A stretch of 64,000 bases of DNA from Umezawaea endophytica (GTDB lineage Bacteria > Actinomycetota > Actinomycetes > Mycobacteriales > Pseudonocardiaceae), in assembly GCF_025061645.1 (NCBI RefSeq), contig NZ_JANYMP010000013.1:1-64000 (forward strand), written 5' to 3'. Below, piece by piece: positions 52,375 to 60,211 of this stretch. Position 1 is the stretch's first letter. Each line of letters starts with the position of its first letter. The notes beneath the pieces are model-generated. The model saw only the letters and a program-made list of their open reading frames with translations, had not been told where the DNA came from and did no database searches. Both the position numbers and the translations under genes were made by a program.

Positions 52375-53124
52375 ATGAAGATCGTGGTCATCGGCGGCAG
52401 CGGGCTCATCGGCTCGAAGCTCGTGGCGAAGCTCGGCGAGCACGGCCACGAGGCGGTGCCCGCGTCACCCGCCTCGGGCGTCAACACCATCACCGGGGAG
52501 GGCGTGGCCGAGGTGCTGGCGGGCGCCGACGTGGTCGTGGACGTGTCGAACTCGCCGTCGTTCGCGGACGCGGACGTGCTGGCGTTCTTCGAGACGGCGA
52601 CCACCACCCTGCTGACCGCGGCGGCGGACGCGGGGGTCGGCCACTACGTGGCGCTCTCGGTGGTCGGCGCCGACAGCCTGCCGGACAGCGGTTACCTGCG
52701 GGCGAAGGTCGCGCAGGAGCAGCTCATCACCAAGTCGGGCCTCCCGTACTCCATCGTGCGGGCGACCCAGTTCTACGAGTTCGCCAAGTCGATCAGCGAA
52801 GCGGCCACCGTGGACGGCGTGGTCCACGCGCCGCCCGCGCTGATGCAGCCCATCGCGGCCGAAGACGTGGCCTCGACCGTCGGCCGCGTCGCGGTGGGCG
52901 TGCCCGTCAACGGCGTCGTCGAGGTCGGCGGCCCCGAGCTGATCGGCATGGACGACCTCATCCGCGCGAGCCTGACCGCGCGCGGCGACTCGCGCGAGGT
53001 CGTCACCGACCCGCACGCCCGCTACTTCGGCACCGAACTGGGCGAGCGCAGCCTGGTCACGGGTGAGGGCGGGCTCAAGGCCGGGACGACCTTCGCCGAC
53101 TGGCTGGCGGCGCAGGCGGAGTAG
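52375..53124 (+). CDS. NAD(P)-binding SDR/NmrA-like protein
   Basis: A 249-residue Rossmann protein of the atypical SDR/NmrA type. The nucleotide loop is GGSGLIGSKLVAKLGEHGHE, and the later SGLPYSIVRATQFYEF is typical of NAD(P)H-binding proteins that lack the catalytic YxxxK of true dehydrogenases (a YLRAKVAQEQ variant is present). The ATG has AGAGGT upstream. Its position directly after the ECF41 sigma factor and behind a candidate ECF41 promoter suggests it is the sigma factor's main target; members of this linkage are oxidoreductases/epimerases of unknown substrate. Confidence 0.88.
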   Translation: MKIVVIGGSGLIGSKLVAKLGEHGHEAVPASPASGVNTITGEGVAEVLAGADVVVDVSNSPSFADADVLAFFETATTTLLTAAADAGVGHYVALSVVGADSLPDSGYLRAKVAQEQLITKSGLPYSIVRATQFYEFAKSISEAATVDGVVHAPPALMQPIAAEDVASTVGRVAVGVPVNGVVEVGGPELIGMDDLIRASLTARGDSREVVTDPHARYFGTELGERSLVTGEGGLKAGTTFADWLAAQAE

Positions 53125-53132
53125 GCGTCACG

Positions 53133-53159
53133 GCGGCGGCCCCGAGCCGGGGCCGCCGC
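53133..53159 (+). terminator. Hairpin terminator after the SDR gene
   Basis: A perfect 12-bp stem GCGGCGGCCCCG (53133-53144) with a three-base loop and its complement at 53148-53159, directly after the stop of the ECF41-linked gene. Confidence 0.75.
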
Positions 53160-53178
53160 GACGCTCACCACAGTCACG

Positions 53179-53207
53179 TTGATGCTTCAACCTTCGAGGC
53201 GTAGGTT
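53179..53207 (+). promoter_or_regulatory. Sigma-70-type promoter of the LLM oxidoreductase gene
   Basis: TTGATG (53179-53184), a 17-base spacer and TAGGTT (53202-53207), about 33 bases before the ATG at 53240. The spacer contains AACCT matched by AGGTT at the -10, a short dyad that may bind a regulator, perhaps the convergent TetR. Confidence 0.55.
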
Positions 53208-53239
53208 CGTGGTGGACGACCACGAGCGGCGGAGGAAGC

Positions 53240-54274
53240 ATGGAAATCGGGATCTACAGCTTCGCGGATCGGCACCCCGACCCGTTGACCGGCGACCAGG
53301 TCTCGGTGTCCCAGGCGTTGAAGAACACCGTCGAGCGGATCAGGCTGGCCGACGAGCTGGGCCTCGGCTTCTACGGGCTCGGCGAGCACCACCTGGACAA
53401 CTACGCGATCTCCAACCCCGGCACGGTGCTCGCCGCCGCCGCGAGCGTGACCGAGCGGATCACGTTGAGCAGCGCGGTGACCGTGCTGAGCACCGAGGAC
53501 CCGGTCCGGGTCTACCAGCAGTTCACGACGCTCGACCAGCTCAGCGGCGGGCGCGCGGAACTGCTGGCCGGGCGGGGGTCGTTCACCGAGTCGTTCCCGC
53601 TGTTCGGCGCGGACCTCGGCGACTACGACGAGCTGTACGAGGAGAAGCTGGCGCTGCTGCTGCGGATCGACCGCGAGGACCCGATCACGTGGTCCGGCCG
53701 GTTCCGCGCGCCGCTGGAGAAGGCGCACATCCTCCCCCGGCCGTACGGCGAGCGGTTGCGCATCTCCGTCGGCACGGGCGGCAACCCGGAGTCCTCGGCC
53801 CGCGCGGGCGTGCTCGGGCTGCCGATCGTGTACGCGATCATCGGCGGCGAGCCGGAGCGCTTCGCGCCGCTGGTGGACCTCTACCGCCGGGCGGGCGAAG
53901 CGGGTGAGCACGCGCCGGAGGACATGCACGTCACGATGAGCGCCATCGGCCTCGTGGCGAAGAACTCCCAGGACGCGAAGGAGTCGTTCTACCCGTACTG
54001 GCTGGAGACGATGAAGTACGGCGCCAAGGCCCGCGGCTGGGCGGTGCCGACGCGCGGCGAGTACGACGAGTACACCCGCGGCGCCCGTGCGCTCTTCGCG
54101 GGCAGCCCGGAGGAGGTCGCCGAGCGGATGATCTCCGTCGGACGGCTCGTCGGGGCCGACCGGTACGCGATGCAGATGGACTGGGCGGGCGTGCCGCACG
54201 CGACCGTGATGACCGCGATCGAACTGCTCGGCACCGAGGTGCTCCCCCTGGTGCGCGAGGAGCTCGGGAGCTAG
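53240..54274 (+). CDS. LLM-class flavin-dependent oxidoreductase
   Basis: A 344-residue luciferase-like monooxygenase fold enzyme, using reduced FMN or F420. Conserved parts: EIGIYSFADRHPD at the start, LGLGFYGLGEHHLDNYA with the EHH motif, ERITLSSAVTVLSTEDPVRVYQQFTTLDQLSGGRAELLAGRGSFTESFPLF and a late SVGTGGNPESSARAGVLGLPI. This is the LLM group often named by its EHH motif. It is convergent with the TetR gene, sharing CTAG stops. The substrate is unknown. Confidence 0.92.
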   Translation: MEIGIYSFADRHPDPLTGDQVSVSQALKNTVERIRLADELGLGFYGLGEHHLDNYAISNPGTVLAAAASVTERITLSSAVTVLSTEDPVRVYQQFTTLDQLSGGRAELLAGRGSFTESFPLFGADLGDYDELYEEKLALLLRIDREDPITWSGRFRAPLEKAHILPRPYGERLRISVGTGGNPESSARAGVLGLPIVYAIIGGEPERFAPLVDLYRRAGEAGEHAPEDMHVTMSAIGLVAKNSQDAKESFYPYWLETMKYGAKARGWAVPTRGEYDEYTRGARALFAGSPEEVAERMISVGRLVGADRYAMQMDWAGVPHATVMTAIELLGTEVLPLVREELGS

Positions 54275-54891
54275 CCCCCGAAGCCGCGCACCCCGTTCTC
54301 CACCAGGTCGAACGCGCGGTCGATCACGCCGGCCTGGTCCGCGGCGACGGCGGCGGGGTCGTCGCCGTCGATCAACCGCGCGGCCGCCGTGACCACCGCC
54401 GTGCGCACGGCGGCCAGCAGGAGCCCGCTCACCAGCGCCGCCCCGACCGGGTCACCGGTCTGCTCGGCGAGCACGGCGGCCACTGCCGACTCCATCTCCT
54501 CCACCTGTTCCCGCACGCGGGAGCACAGCGCGGGGCTGCCCACGACCACCCGGCCGAACTCCGCCATCCCCGCCTGCGCGCCGGACAGCGGGTGGCCCTC
54601 CGCGAGCAGCCGGTGCGCCAGCGCCCGCACCGCGTCGACCGCGGGCCGCCCCGGAGCGCGGTCGCGGACGGCCGTGACGAGCAGGTCCACCGCCTCGGCG
54701 TGGCGGTCGAGGAACATGTCCTCCTTGCGCGGGAAGTAGTTGAAGACGGTCATCTTGGAGAAGCCCGCGGCCTCCGCGATCTCCGCCACCGTGACGCCGT
54801 CGAAGCCGTGCTCCAGGAACAGGCCGGTGGCGACGGAGGAGATGCGCTGCCGGGCCTCCTGCTTCTTGCGCTCGCGTAGTCCTGCCTGCAT
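54271..54891 (-). CDS. TetR/AcrR family transcriptional regulator
   Basis: A 206-residue regulator with the TetR helix-turn-helix ISSVATGLFLEHGFDGVTV, then AEIAEAAGFSKMTVFNYFPRKEDMFLD (about residues 15-60), and an all-helical ligand domain. ATG 54891 (MQAGLRERKKQEAR) is used; the frame upstream crosses the promoter. It is divergent from the flavin monooxygenase gene across 61 bp with a pair of half-sites, and most likely represses it. Confidence 0.92.
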   Translation of the reverse strand: MQAGLRERKKQEARQRISSVATGLFLEHGFDGVTVAEIAEAAGFSKMTVFNYFPRKEDMFLDRHAEAVDLLVTAVRDRAPGRPAVDAVRALAHRLLAEGHPLSGAQAGMAEFGRVVVGSPALCSRVREQVEEMESAVAAVLAEQTGDPVGAALVSGLLLAAVRTAVVTAAARLIDGDDPAAVAADQAGVIDRAFDLVENGVRGFGG

Positions 54892-54897
54892 GGCAAA

Positions 54898-54943
54898 ACT
54901 GTACCAGCCATAATAGTTGACCGGACATAAACTTTGGTGCAGT
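54898..54943. promoter_or_regulatory. Candidate TetR half-sites around the monooxygenase promoter
   Basis: ACTGTACCA (54898-54906) is matched at eight of nine positions by TGGTGCAGT (54935-54943) in reverse orientation. A -35-like TTGACC (54917-54922) for the rightward gene and TATTAT on the minus strand lie between them. Confidence 0.45.
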
Positions 54944-54952
54944 CTAGTTCTC

Positions 54953-56446
54953 ATGGACAACAGGGACTACGACGTGCTGGTGGCGGGTGGCGGACCGGTC
55001 GGACTGGCGCTCGCCGCGGAACTGCGCCTGGCCGGGGTGTCGGTGGCGGTGCTGGAACGGCTGACCGAACCGAGCGGGCTGATGAAGGCGGGCGGGATCC
55101 AGGGCCGCGCCACCCAGATGCTGGCCCGGCGCGGGCTGCGCGCCCGGCTCGACGCGGAGGCGGAGCAGGCAGGGTTCGCCGCGTTCCTCCGGGACCGCGC
55201 GGACGGCCGTCCGCCGGAGCAGTTCGCCGGGCACTTCGCCGGGCTGCTCCTGCGCCTCGACCCGGACTTCGACCTGCCGCGGGGCACGCTCGTCAAGCAG
55301 CCCGCGCTGGAGCGCCTGCTCGGCGAGTGGGTGCGGGAGCTGGACGTGCCCGTCGCGCGCGGTCACGAGATCACCGGCTTCACCCAGGACGAGGACGGGG
55401 TCACCGTGCGCGCCACGACCGCCGACGGCGAGGTGACCCTGCGCGGCGGTTACCTGGTCGGCTGCGACGGCGGCCGGAGCACGGTCCGCAAGCTGGCCGG
55501 GTTCGACTTCCCCGGCACCGAACCGGTGGTCGCGGGCTGCCAGGCGGTCGTCACGATGGACCACCCGGAGCGCCTCCCCCTCGGCTGGAACTTCACCGAC
55601 ACCGGCGTGTACGTGCACGGCCCGACACCCGGCCGCGTCGTCACGATGACGTTCGACGGGCCCCCCGCCGACCGGGGCGCCGACCTCACCGCCGCCGAGG
55701 TCCAGGAGAGCCTGCGCCACGTCAGCGGCGTGGACGTGACCGTCACCGCCGTGGAGGCGACGAGCCGGTTCACCGACAACAACCGCCAGGCGACCACCTA
55801 CCGCGCGGGTCGGGTGCTGCTGGCGGGCGACGCCGCGCACGTGCACCCGGCGTTCGGCGGCCAGGGCCTGAACCTCGGCCTGTCGGACGCGGCGAACCTG
55901 GGCTGGAAGCTGGCCGCGACCGTGCGGGGGTGGGCGCCAGACGGGCTGCTGGACACCTACACCGCCGAGCGGCACCCGGTGGCCGCGCGGGCGCTGGCGA
56001 ACACCCGCGCCCAGGTCGCGATCATGCGGCCCGACGCGCAGAGCCGGGCGATGCGAGAGCTGTTCGCCGACCTGCTCCAGGCCCCCGGAGCGACCGAGCG
56101 GCTGGTGAACTCCATGCACGGCTTGGACATCCGCTACGGGGCGGACCCGGACGCGCACCCGTTGACCGGTCGCCACGTGCCCGACCTGCCCGGTGTCGAG
56201 GACGCCATGCGGCTCCCCCGGCCGGTGCTGTTCGACCTCCGCGACTCGGCCGGGCTGCGCGCCGCCGCGGACGGGTGGACCGACCGGGTCGACGTGCGCG
56301 TGCTGACGGGCGCGACCGGACCGGCCGCGCTGCTGGTGCGCCCGGACGGCCACGTCGCCTGGGCAGCCGACGGCGAGGTGGGCGCGGACGACCTGGACGC
56401 GCTGCGCCACGCCCTGTCCACGTGGTTCGGCAAGCCCTGGTCCTAG
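54953..56446 (+). CDS. FAD-dependent aromatic monooxygenase (PHBH fold)
   Basis: A 497-residue group A flavin monooxygenase. The dinucleotide motif is VLVAGGGPVGLALAAELRLAGV, the DG motif GCDGGRSTVRKLAGFDFPGT and the GD motif LLAGDAAHVHPAFGGQGLNLGLSDAANLGWKLA; a C-terminal thioredoxin-like domain follows. Relatives hydroxylate polyketides, phenols or rifamycin-type antibiotics, in synthesis or detoxification. The divergent TetR and lack of biosynthesis genes favour detoxification (inference). It ends on CTAG shared with the next TetR gene. Confidence 0.92.
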   Translation: MDNRDYDVLVAGGGPVGLALAAELRLAGVSVAVLERLTEPSGLMKAGGIQGRATQMLARRGLRARLDAEAEQAGFAAFLRDRADGRPPEQFAGHFAGLLLRLDPDFDLPRGTLVKQPALERLLGEWVRELDVPVARGHEITGFTQDEDGVTVRATTADGEVTLRGGYLVGCDGGRSTVRKLAGFDFPGTEPVVAGCQAVVTMDHPERLPLGWNFTDTGVYVHGPTPGRVVTMTFDGPPADRGADLTAAEVQESLRHVSGVDVTVTAVEATSRFTDNNRQATTYRAGRVLLAGDAAHVHPAFGGQGLNLGLSDAANLGWKLAATVRGWAPDGLLDTYTAERHPVAARALANTRAQVAIMRPDAQSRAMRELFADLLQAPGATERLVNSMHGLDIRYGADPDAHPLTGRHVPDLPGVEDAMRLPRPVLFDLRDSAGLRAAADGWTDRVDVRVLTGATGPAALLVRPDGHVAWAADGEVGADDLDALRHALSTWFGKPWS

Positions 56447-56997
56447 CGGCCGATCAGCGCCGCCGCGGCGGCACGGGCGTGGTCGGCGAGACCGGGGTCG
56501 CCGAGGATGCCCGCGCTGACCATCGCCCCCTCGGCGAGCAGGAACAGTTGGGGCGCAAGCGCTTCCGGGAGGTCGGCGGCGGCGACCAGACCCTTCAGGT
56601 AGGCCGCGAACGCCTTCTTGTGGTCCTGGGCGGCCCGCGCCACGACCTCGGACGCGGCCCCCAGCTCGCCGTGGCCGTTGACCCACGCGCACCCGCGGAA
56701 CCCCGGTTCCCGGAACCACGTCCCGAGCCAGTCGAACACGGCGAGGATCCGGTCGCGGGGATCGCCGACCCCCGCCACGTGCGCCGAGAGCGACCCGCGC
56801 CAGCGGACGTCCCGCCGCCGCAGGTACGCCTCCACGAGCTGCTCCTTGGCCGGGTACAGGGCGTAGAGGCGTTTGAGCGAGAGCCCGGAGCCCTCGCGGA
56901 GGTCGTCCATCCCGACGGCTTGGACGCCGCGCGAGTAGAAGAGCTCCTCGGCCGTGTCGAGCAGCCGGGTGCGCGCGGAGGTGGCGTCGAGGGGCAT
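56443..56997 (-). CDS. TetR/AcrR family transcriptional regulator
   Basis: A 184-residue TetR regulator: [20 protein letters not shown], then [32 protein letters not shown] forms the DNA-binding part (about residues 7-55). The ATG at 56997 (MPLDATSAR) is used because the longer frame reads through the operators. The divergent promoter carries two strong 16-bp palindromes, so it probably represses both itself and the DUF1348 gene. The LKRLY motif is typical of the group near DUF1348 proteins. Confidence 0.92.
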   Translation of the reverse strand: MPLDATSARTRLLDTAEELFYSRGVQAVGMDDLREGSGLSLKRLYALYPAKEQLVEAYLRRRDVRWRGSLSAHVAGVGDPRDRILAVFDWLGTWFREPGFRGCAWVNGHGELGAASEVVARAAQDHKKAFAAYLKGLVAAADLPEALAPQLFLLAEGAMVSAGILGDPGLADHARAAAAALIGR

Positions 56998-57020
56998 GGG
57001 CCGTCCTTGGGGCTTGCCGG

Positions 57021-57063
57021 GAGAACGTGCGTTCTCTACGCTACCTGGAGAACGCACGTTCTC
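57021..57063. promoter_or_regulatory. Paired TetR operators
   Basis: GAGAACGTGCGTTCTC (57021-57036) and GAGAACGCACGTTCTC (57048-57063) are exact reverse complements, each itself nearly palindromic (GAGAACG...CGTTCTC). Centres are 27 bp apart. They lie between divergent starts at 56997 and 57083. Confidence 0.9.
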
Positions 57064-57082
57064 AACCACCGAGAGGCCGACC

Positions 57083-57535
57083 ATGAGCGACCGACCGCCC
57101 CTGCCCCCGTTCACGGAGGAGACCGCGCTGCGAAAGGTGAGGGCGGCCGAGGACGCCTGGAACACCCGCGACCCGGCGAAGGTCTCGCTCGCCTACAGCG
57201 AGGACTCCGTGTGGCGCAACCGGGACGCGTTCGTCCGGGGCCGCGCGGAGATCGTGGCGCTGCTGACCGCGAAGTGGGAGCGCGAACTGGACTACGCGCT
57301 GCGCAAGTCCCTGTGGACGTTCACGGGCAACCGCATCGCCGTCCGGTTCCAGTACGAGTACCGCGACGCGGCGGGCACCTGGTACCGCAGCTACGGCAAC
57401 GAGAACTGGGAGTTCGACGAGCACGGCCTGATGACCCGCCGCGAGGCGAGCATCAACGACGTGGTGATCCAGGAGTCCGAGCGCCGCATCTTCGGACCGC
57501 GCACCGACGACGAGCCCGACCTGCCCCTCCGGTAG
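57083..57535 (+). CDS. DUF1348 (NTF2/SnoaL-like) protein
   Basis: A 150-residue single-domain protein of the nuclear transport factor 2-like fold, DUF1348 group: [45 protein letters not shown] and [25 protein letters not shown] are typical. The function is unknown; members are often regulated by a TetR protein encoded next door, as here. The ATG at 57083 follows GAGAGG. It is convergent, with directly adjoining stop codons, with the SnoaL-like gene. Confidence 0.92.
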   Translation: MSDRPPLPPFTEETALRKVRAAEDAWNTRDPAKVSLAYSEDSVWRNRDAFVRGRAEIVALLTAKWERELDYALRKSLWTFTGNRIAVRFQYEYRDAAGTWYRSYGNENWEFDEHGLMTRREASINDVVIQESERRIFGPRTDDEPDLPLR

Positions 57536-57889
57536 CTAGGGCTGGACGAACTCCGGCTGGTCCAGCAGCCGCAGCCAGCTCCCGTCCGGCTGTCGGCGGA
57601 CGACCTGCGCGCGGGCGCCCGCCCCGTCCCTCGGCGGGGTCGACGTGAGGGCGATGTCGCCGCTCACCAGCGTGGGCAGCGGCTCCTCCTGCTCGAAGCG
57701 CGGCCCGTTGGCCAGCACCCGCTCCCACAGCACCTGGATCGCCGCGCGCCCGACGGTCCGGCTGCCGGGCGGGTAGGCCAGCACGGCGTCCTCCTCGTAC
57801 AGGGCCGCGACCCCCGCGGCGTCGCCCGCGTTGGAGCGTTCGACGAACAGCCGGGTGATGTCCTCTGGTTTGAACGCCTTCTCGGTCAT
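57536..57889 (-). CDS. SnoaL/NTF2-like protein
   Basis: A 117-residue single-domain cone-shaped fold protein: EDITRLFVERSNAGDAAGVAALYEEDAVLAYPPG at the start and QVVRRQPDGSWLRLLDQPEF at the end match the SnoaL-like/DUF4440 group. Members are ligand-binding proteins or small isomerases/hydrolases; nothing more can be said. It is divergent from the LysR gene at 57961 and likely controlled by it. Confidence 0.88.
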   Translation of the reverse strand: MTEKAFKPEDITRLFVERSNAGDAAGVAALYEEDAVLAYPPGSRTVGRAAIQVLWERVLANGPRFEQEEPLPTLVSGDIALTSTPPRDGAGARAQVVRRQPDGSWLRLLDQPEFVQP

Positions 57890-57929
57890 GGCGTCCAGCC
57901 TGGTAGCGGCTCGACCAGAAGTCCAACAG

Positions 57930-57949
57930 CTAGTTCTTCTGGGAACTAG
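57930..57949. promoter_or_regulatory. LysR-type binding site
   Basis: CTAGTTC (57930-57936) and GAACTAG (57943-57949) form a perfect 7-bp inverted repeat with a six-base spacer, between the SnoaL-like gene and lysR-type gene, 11 bases before the regulator's ATG. Confidence 0.75.
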
Positions 57950-57960
57950 TATCTGCGTTC

Positions 57961-58845
57961 ATGGACCTGAGGCAGCTCGAGTACTTCGTCGCGGTCGCCG
58001 AGGAGCGCAACTTCACCAGGGCCGCCGAACGCGTGCACATCAGCCAGTCCGGTGTGAGCGCCCAGATCCGGCAGCTCGAACGGGAACTCGGCGCGGAGCT
58101 GTTCGACCGGTCCTCCCGCACCGCGACCCTCACCGTCGCGGGCAAGGCCGCGCTCGACCACGCCCGAGCGGCGCTGGCCTCCGCGAACGCGGTCAGCCAG
58201 GCGGTGGGCGAGGTGACCGACCTGATCAGGGGCAGGCTCACCGTCGGCATGGTCATCGGCTGCACCGTCACGCCGCTGTTCGACGCGCTCGCCTCGTTCC
58301 ACCGCGCCCACCCCGGCGTGGAGGTGTCGCTGCTGGAGGACAACTCCGACCGGCTGGTCCAGGCCCTGCGCGACGGCTCGACCGACCTCGCGCTGGTCGG
58401 CACGGCCACGACCGCGCCGCCGGGCCTCGAAGCCGTGACGATCATCAGCGAGCGCCTGGTCGCCGCCGTGCCCCCGGACCACCCGCTGACGGCCCGCCGC
58501 CGGGTCGCCCTGCGCGACCTGTGCGCCCACCCGCTCGTGTGCATGCCGCCGGGCACCGGCCTGCGCACGGTGTTCGACCAGGCGTGCGCCGCGCAGGACC
58601 TGCACCCCGTCATCGGCCTGCGGGCGAGCGCCCCCGACGCCATCGCCGACCTCGCCGCCCGCGGCCTCGGCGTCGCCGTGCTCAGCGAGTCGATGGCCGC
58701 GCACTACCGCGACCGCCTGACGGCCCTCCCGATCGCCGACGTCACCGCGCACGCCCTGCTCTGCCTGGTGTGGCGCGACTCCCCCGGCCCGGCCCTGCGC
58801 GCGCTGCTCACCCACGCCCGCCGCGCGTTCGGGACGACGCGCTGA
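57961..58845 (+). CDS. LysR family transcriptional regulator
   Basis: A 294-residue LysR regulator. The N-terminal helix-turn-helix reads MDLRQLEYFVAVAEERNFTRA, then ERVHISQSGVSAQIRQLERELGAELFDR; the effector domain follows (LTVGMVIGCTVTPLFDALASFHRAHPGVEVSLLEDN). It is divergent from the SnoaL-like gene, and the shared promoter has a LysR-type inverted repeat. Its 3' end overlaps the convergent FAD oxidase gene by 38 bp. Confidence 0.93.
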   Translation: MDLRQLEYFVAVAEERNFTRAAERVHISQSGVSAQIRQLERELGAELFDRSSRTATLTVAGKAALDHARAALASANAVSQAVGEVTDLIRGRLTVGMVIGCTVTPLFDALASFHRAHPGVEVSLLEDNSDRLVQALRDGSTDLALVGTATTAPPGLEAVTIISERLVAAVPPDHPLTARRRVALRDLCAHPLVCMPPGTGLRTVFDQACAAQDLHPVIGLRASAPDAIADLAARGLGVAVLSESMAAHYRDRLTALPIADVTAHALLCLVWRDSPGPALRALLTHARRAFGTTR

Positions 58846-60211
58846 CGTCGACCAGGACGTCGGGCGGCACGGACTGGGCGAACCGGAAGAAGTTCTCCGG
58901 GTCGTAGGCGACCTTGACCGCGCGCAGCCGATCGGCGTTGCCGCCGTAGTAGGCGGACATCCAGTCGCCGAGCGCGGGGTCGGGGAAGTTCGCGTAGGCG
59001 CCGCCGGTGCCCCACGGGTGGACGACCGCCCAGCTCCGGGCGAGCCAGTCCTCCGCCTCCCGCCCCCGCCGGGCCGCGCCGACCGGTCCCACGAGGACGG
59101 TGTGCTTGACCAGGTAGGTCGCGTCCCGGTGCGGGAAAGCGGTGGCGTGCGGGGAAACTCGGCCGTACGCGCCGCGCCACGGGGTGAAGGCGACCTCGCG
59201 GAGTTCGCCGGGTGTGCGGCCCGCGACGAGGTTGGCCAGCAGCCCGTGCACGGCGTCGTCCGGCAGCGCGCGGTCGAAGAAGCCGGTCTTGGCCGTGCAC
59301 ATGCCGGGCCGGTCGTGCACGAGCGGGAGGTCGACCGCGTCGTGGGCGACGGCCGAGGCCGGGGTCGCCTGGAGCAGCACCGCCTCCGCGGCGCTCAGGT
59401 GCTCGACCTCCACCAGCCGGGGTTCGGCGACCCCGTCGAGGAACTCCCGGAGCGCGTCCACGGGGGCCGCGCCGACCAGGAAGACCTCCGCCTCGCCGTC
59501 CGGGTGGTCCGGGACGAGCAGCACCAGCTCCAGCGACACCTCGTCCTCCGCGAACGGCGCCCAGCCCAGCCAGCGGCGGATCAGCTCGGGCGCGTCCCGC
59601 CACGGCCAGGCCAGCCGGACGTGGGTGCGCGCCACCGCGGGCACGGTCGCGAAGGTGGCCTTCGTGACCACGCCGAAGTTCCCGCCGCCCGCGCCGCGCA
59701 GCGCCCAGAACAGGTCGGGCTCGCGGTCGGCGTCCGCGACGACCACCCGGCCGTTCGCCAGCACGACCTCCGCGGCCACGAGCCGGTCGCAGGTCAGGCC
59801 GTGCGCCCGGCCGTGGCTGCCGAACCCGCCGCCGAGCGCCGACCCGACCAGGCCGACCGACGGGCAGGAACCGCCGGGCACCAGGCGCCGCGTCGACGCC
59901 AGCCGGGCGGCCAACCGTCCAATCCGGACACCCGCGCCGACCGTGACCCGCCTGCGGTGCACCGCGATGGAGTCGGCGGGCGAGAGGTCCAGCACCAGCC
60001 CCTCGGTGCTGGAGTGGCAGGCGTTGCTGTGGCCGCCGCCGCGCACCGCGAACGGCCAGCCGTTGCGCCGGGCCGTCGCCAGCGCCTCGACCACGTCGTC
60101 CGCGTCGGCGCAGCGGGCGACCGCGCGGGGCAGGACCTCGACCGGGCGGCCGATGAACTGGTTGCGCGACAACGAGTACCGCCGGTCCTCCGGGCCAACC
60201 AGCTCAAGCAT
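58808..60211 (-). CDS. BBE-type FAD oxidase with bicovalent flavin site
   Basis: A 467-residue berberine-bridge-enzyme-like oxidase. The FAD domain has GGGHSNACH, where His61 is the 8-alpha attachment residue, and GGSCPSVGLVG, where Cys116 is the 6-S attachment residue, so FAD is probably bound by two covalent bonds; SALGGGFGSHGRAHGLTCDRLV follows. The C-terminal BBE motif is YDPENFFRFAQSV. Such enzymes oxidise alcohols, sugars or amines with O2. It is the third gene of the LanM-exporter operon, overlapping the exporter gene by eight bases, which makes it a candidate lanthipeptide tailoring enzyme (inference). Confidence 0.9.
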   Translation of the reverse strand: MLELVGPEDRRYSLSRNQFIGRPVEVLPRAVARCADADDVVEALATARRNGWPFAVRGGGHSNACHSSTEGLVLDLSPADSIAVHRRRVTVGAGVRIGRLAARLASTRRLVPGGSCPSVGLVGSALGGGFGSHGRAHGLTCDRLVAAEVVLANGRVVVADADREPDLFWALRGAGGGNFGVVTKATFATVPAVARTHVRLAWPWRDAPELIRRWLGWAPFAEDEVSLELVLLVPDHPDGEAEVFLVGAAPVDALREFLDGVAEPRLVEVEHLSAAEAVLLQATPASAVAHDAVDLPLVHDRPGMCTAKTGFFDRALPDDAVHGLLANLVAGRTPGELREVAFTPWRGAYGRVSPHATAFPHRDATYLVKHTVLVGPVGAARRGREAEDWLARSWAVVHPWGTGGAYANFPDPALGDWMSAYYGGNADRLRAVKVAYDPENFFRFAQSVPPDVLVDVSASSRTRGGRG

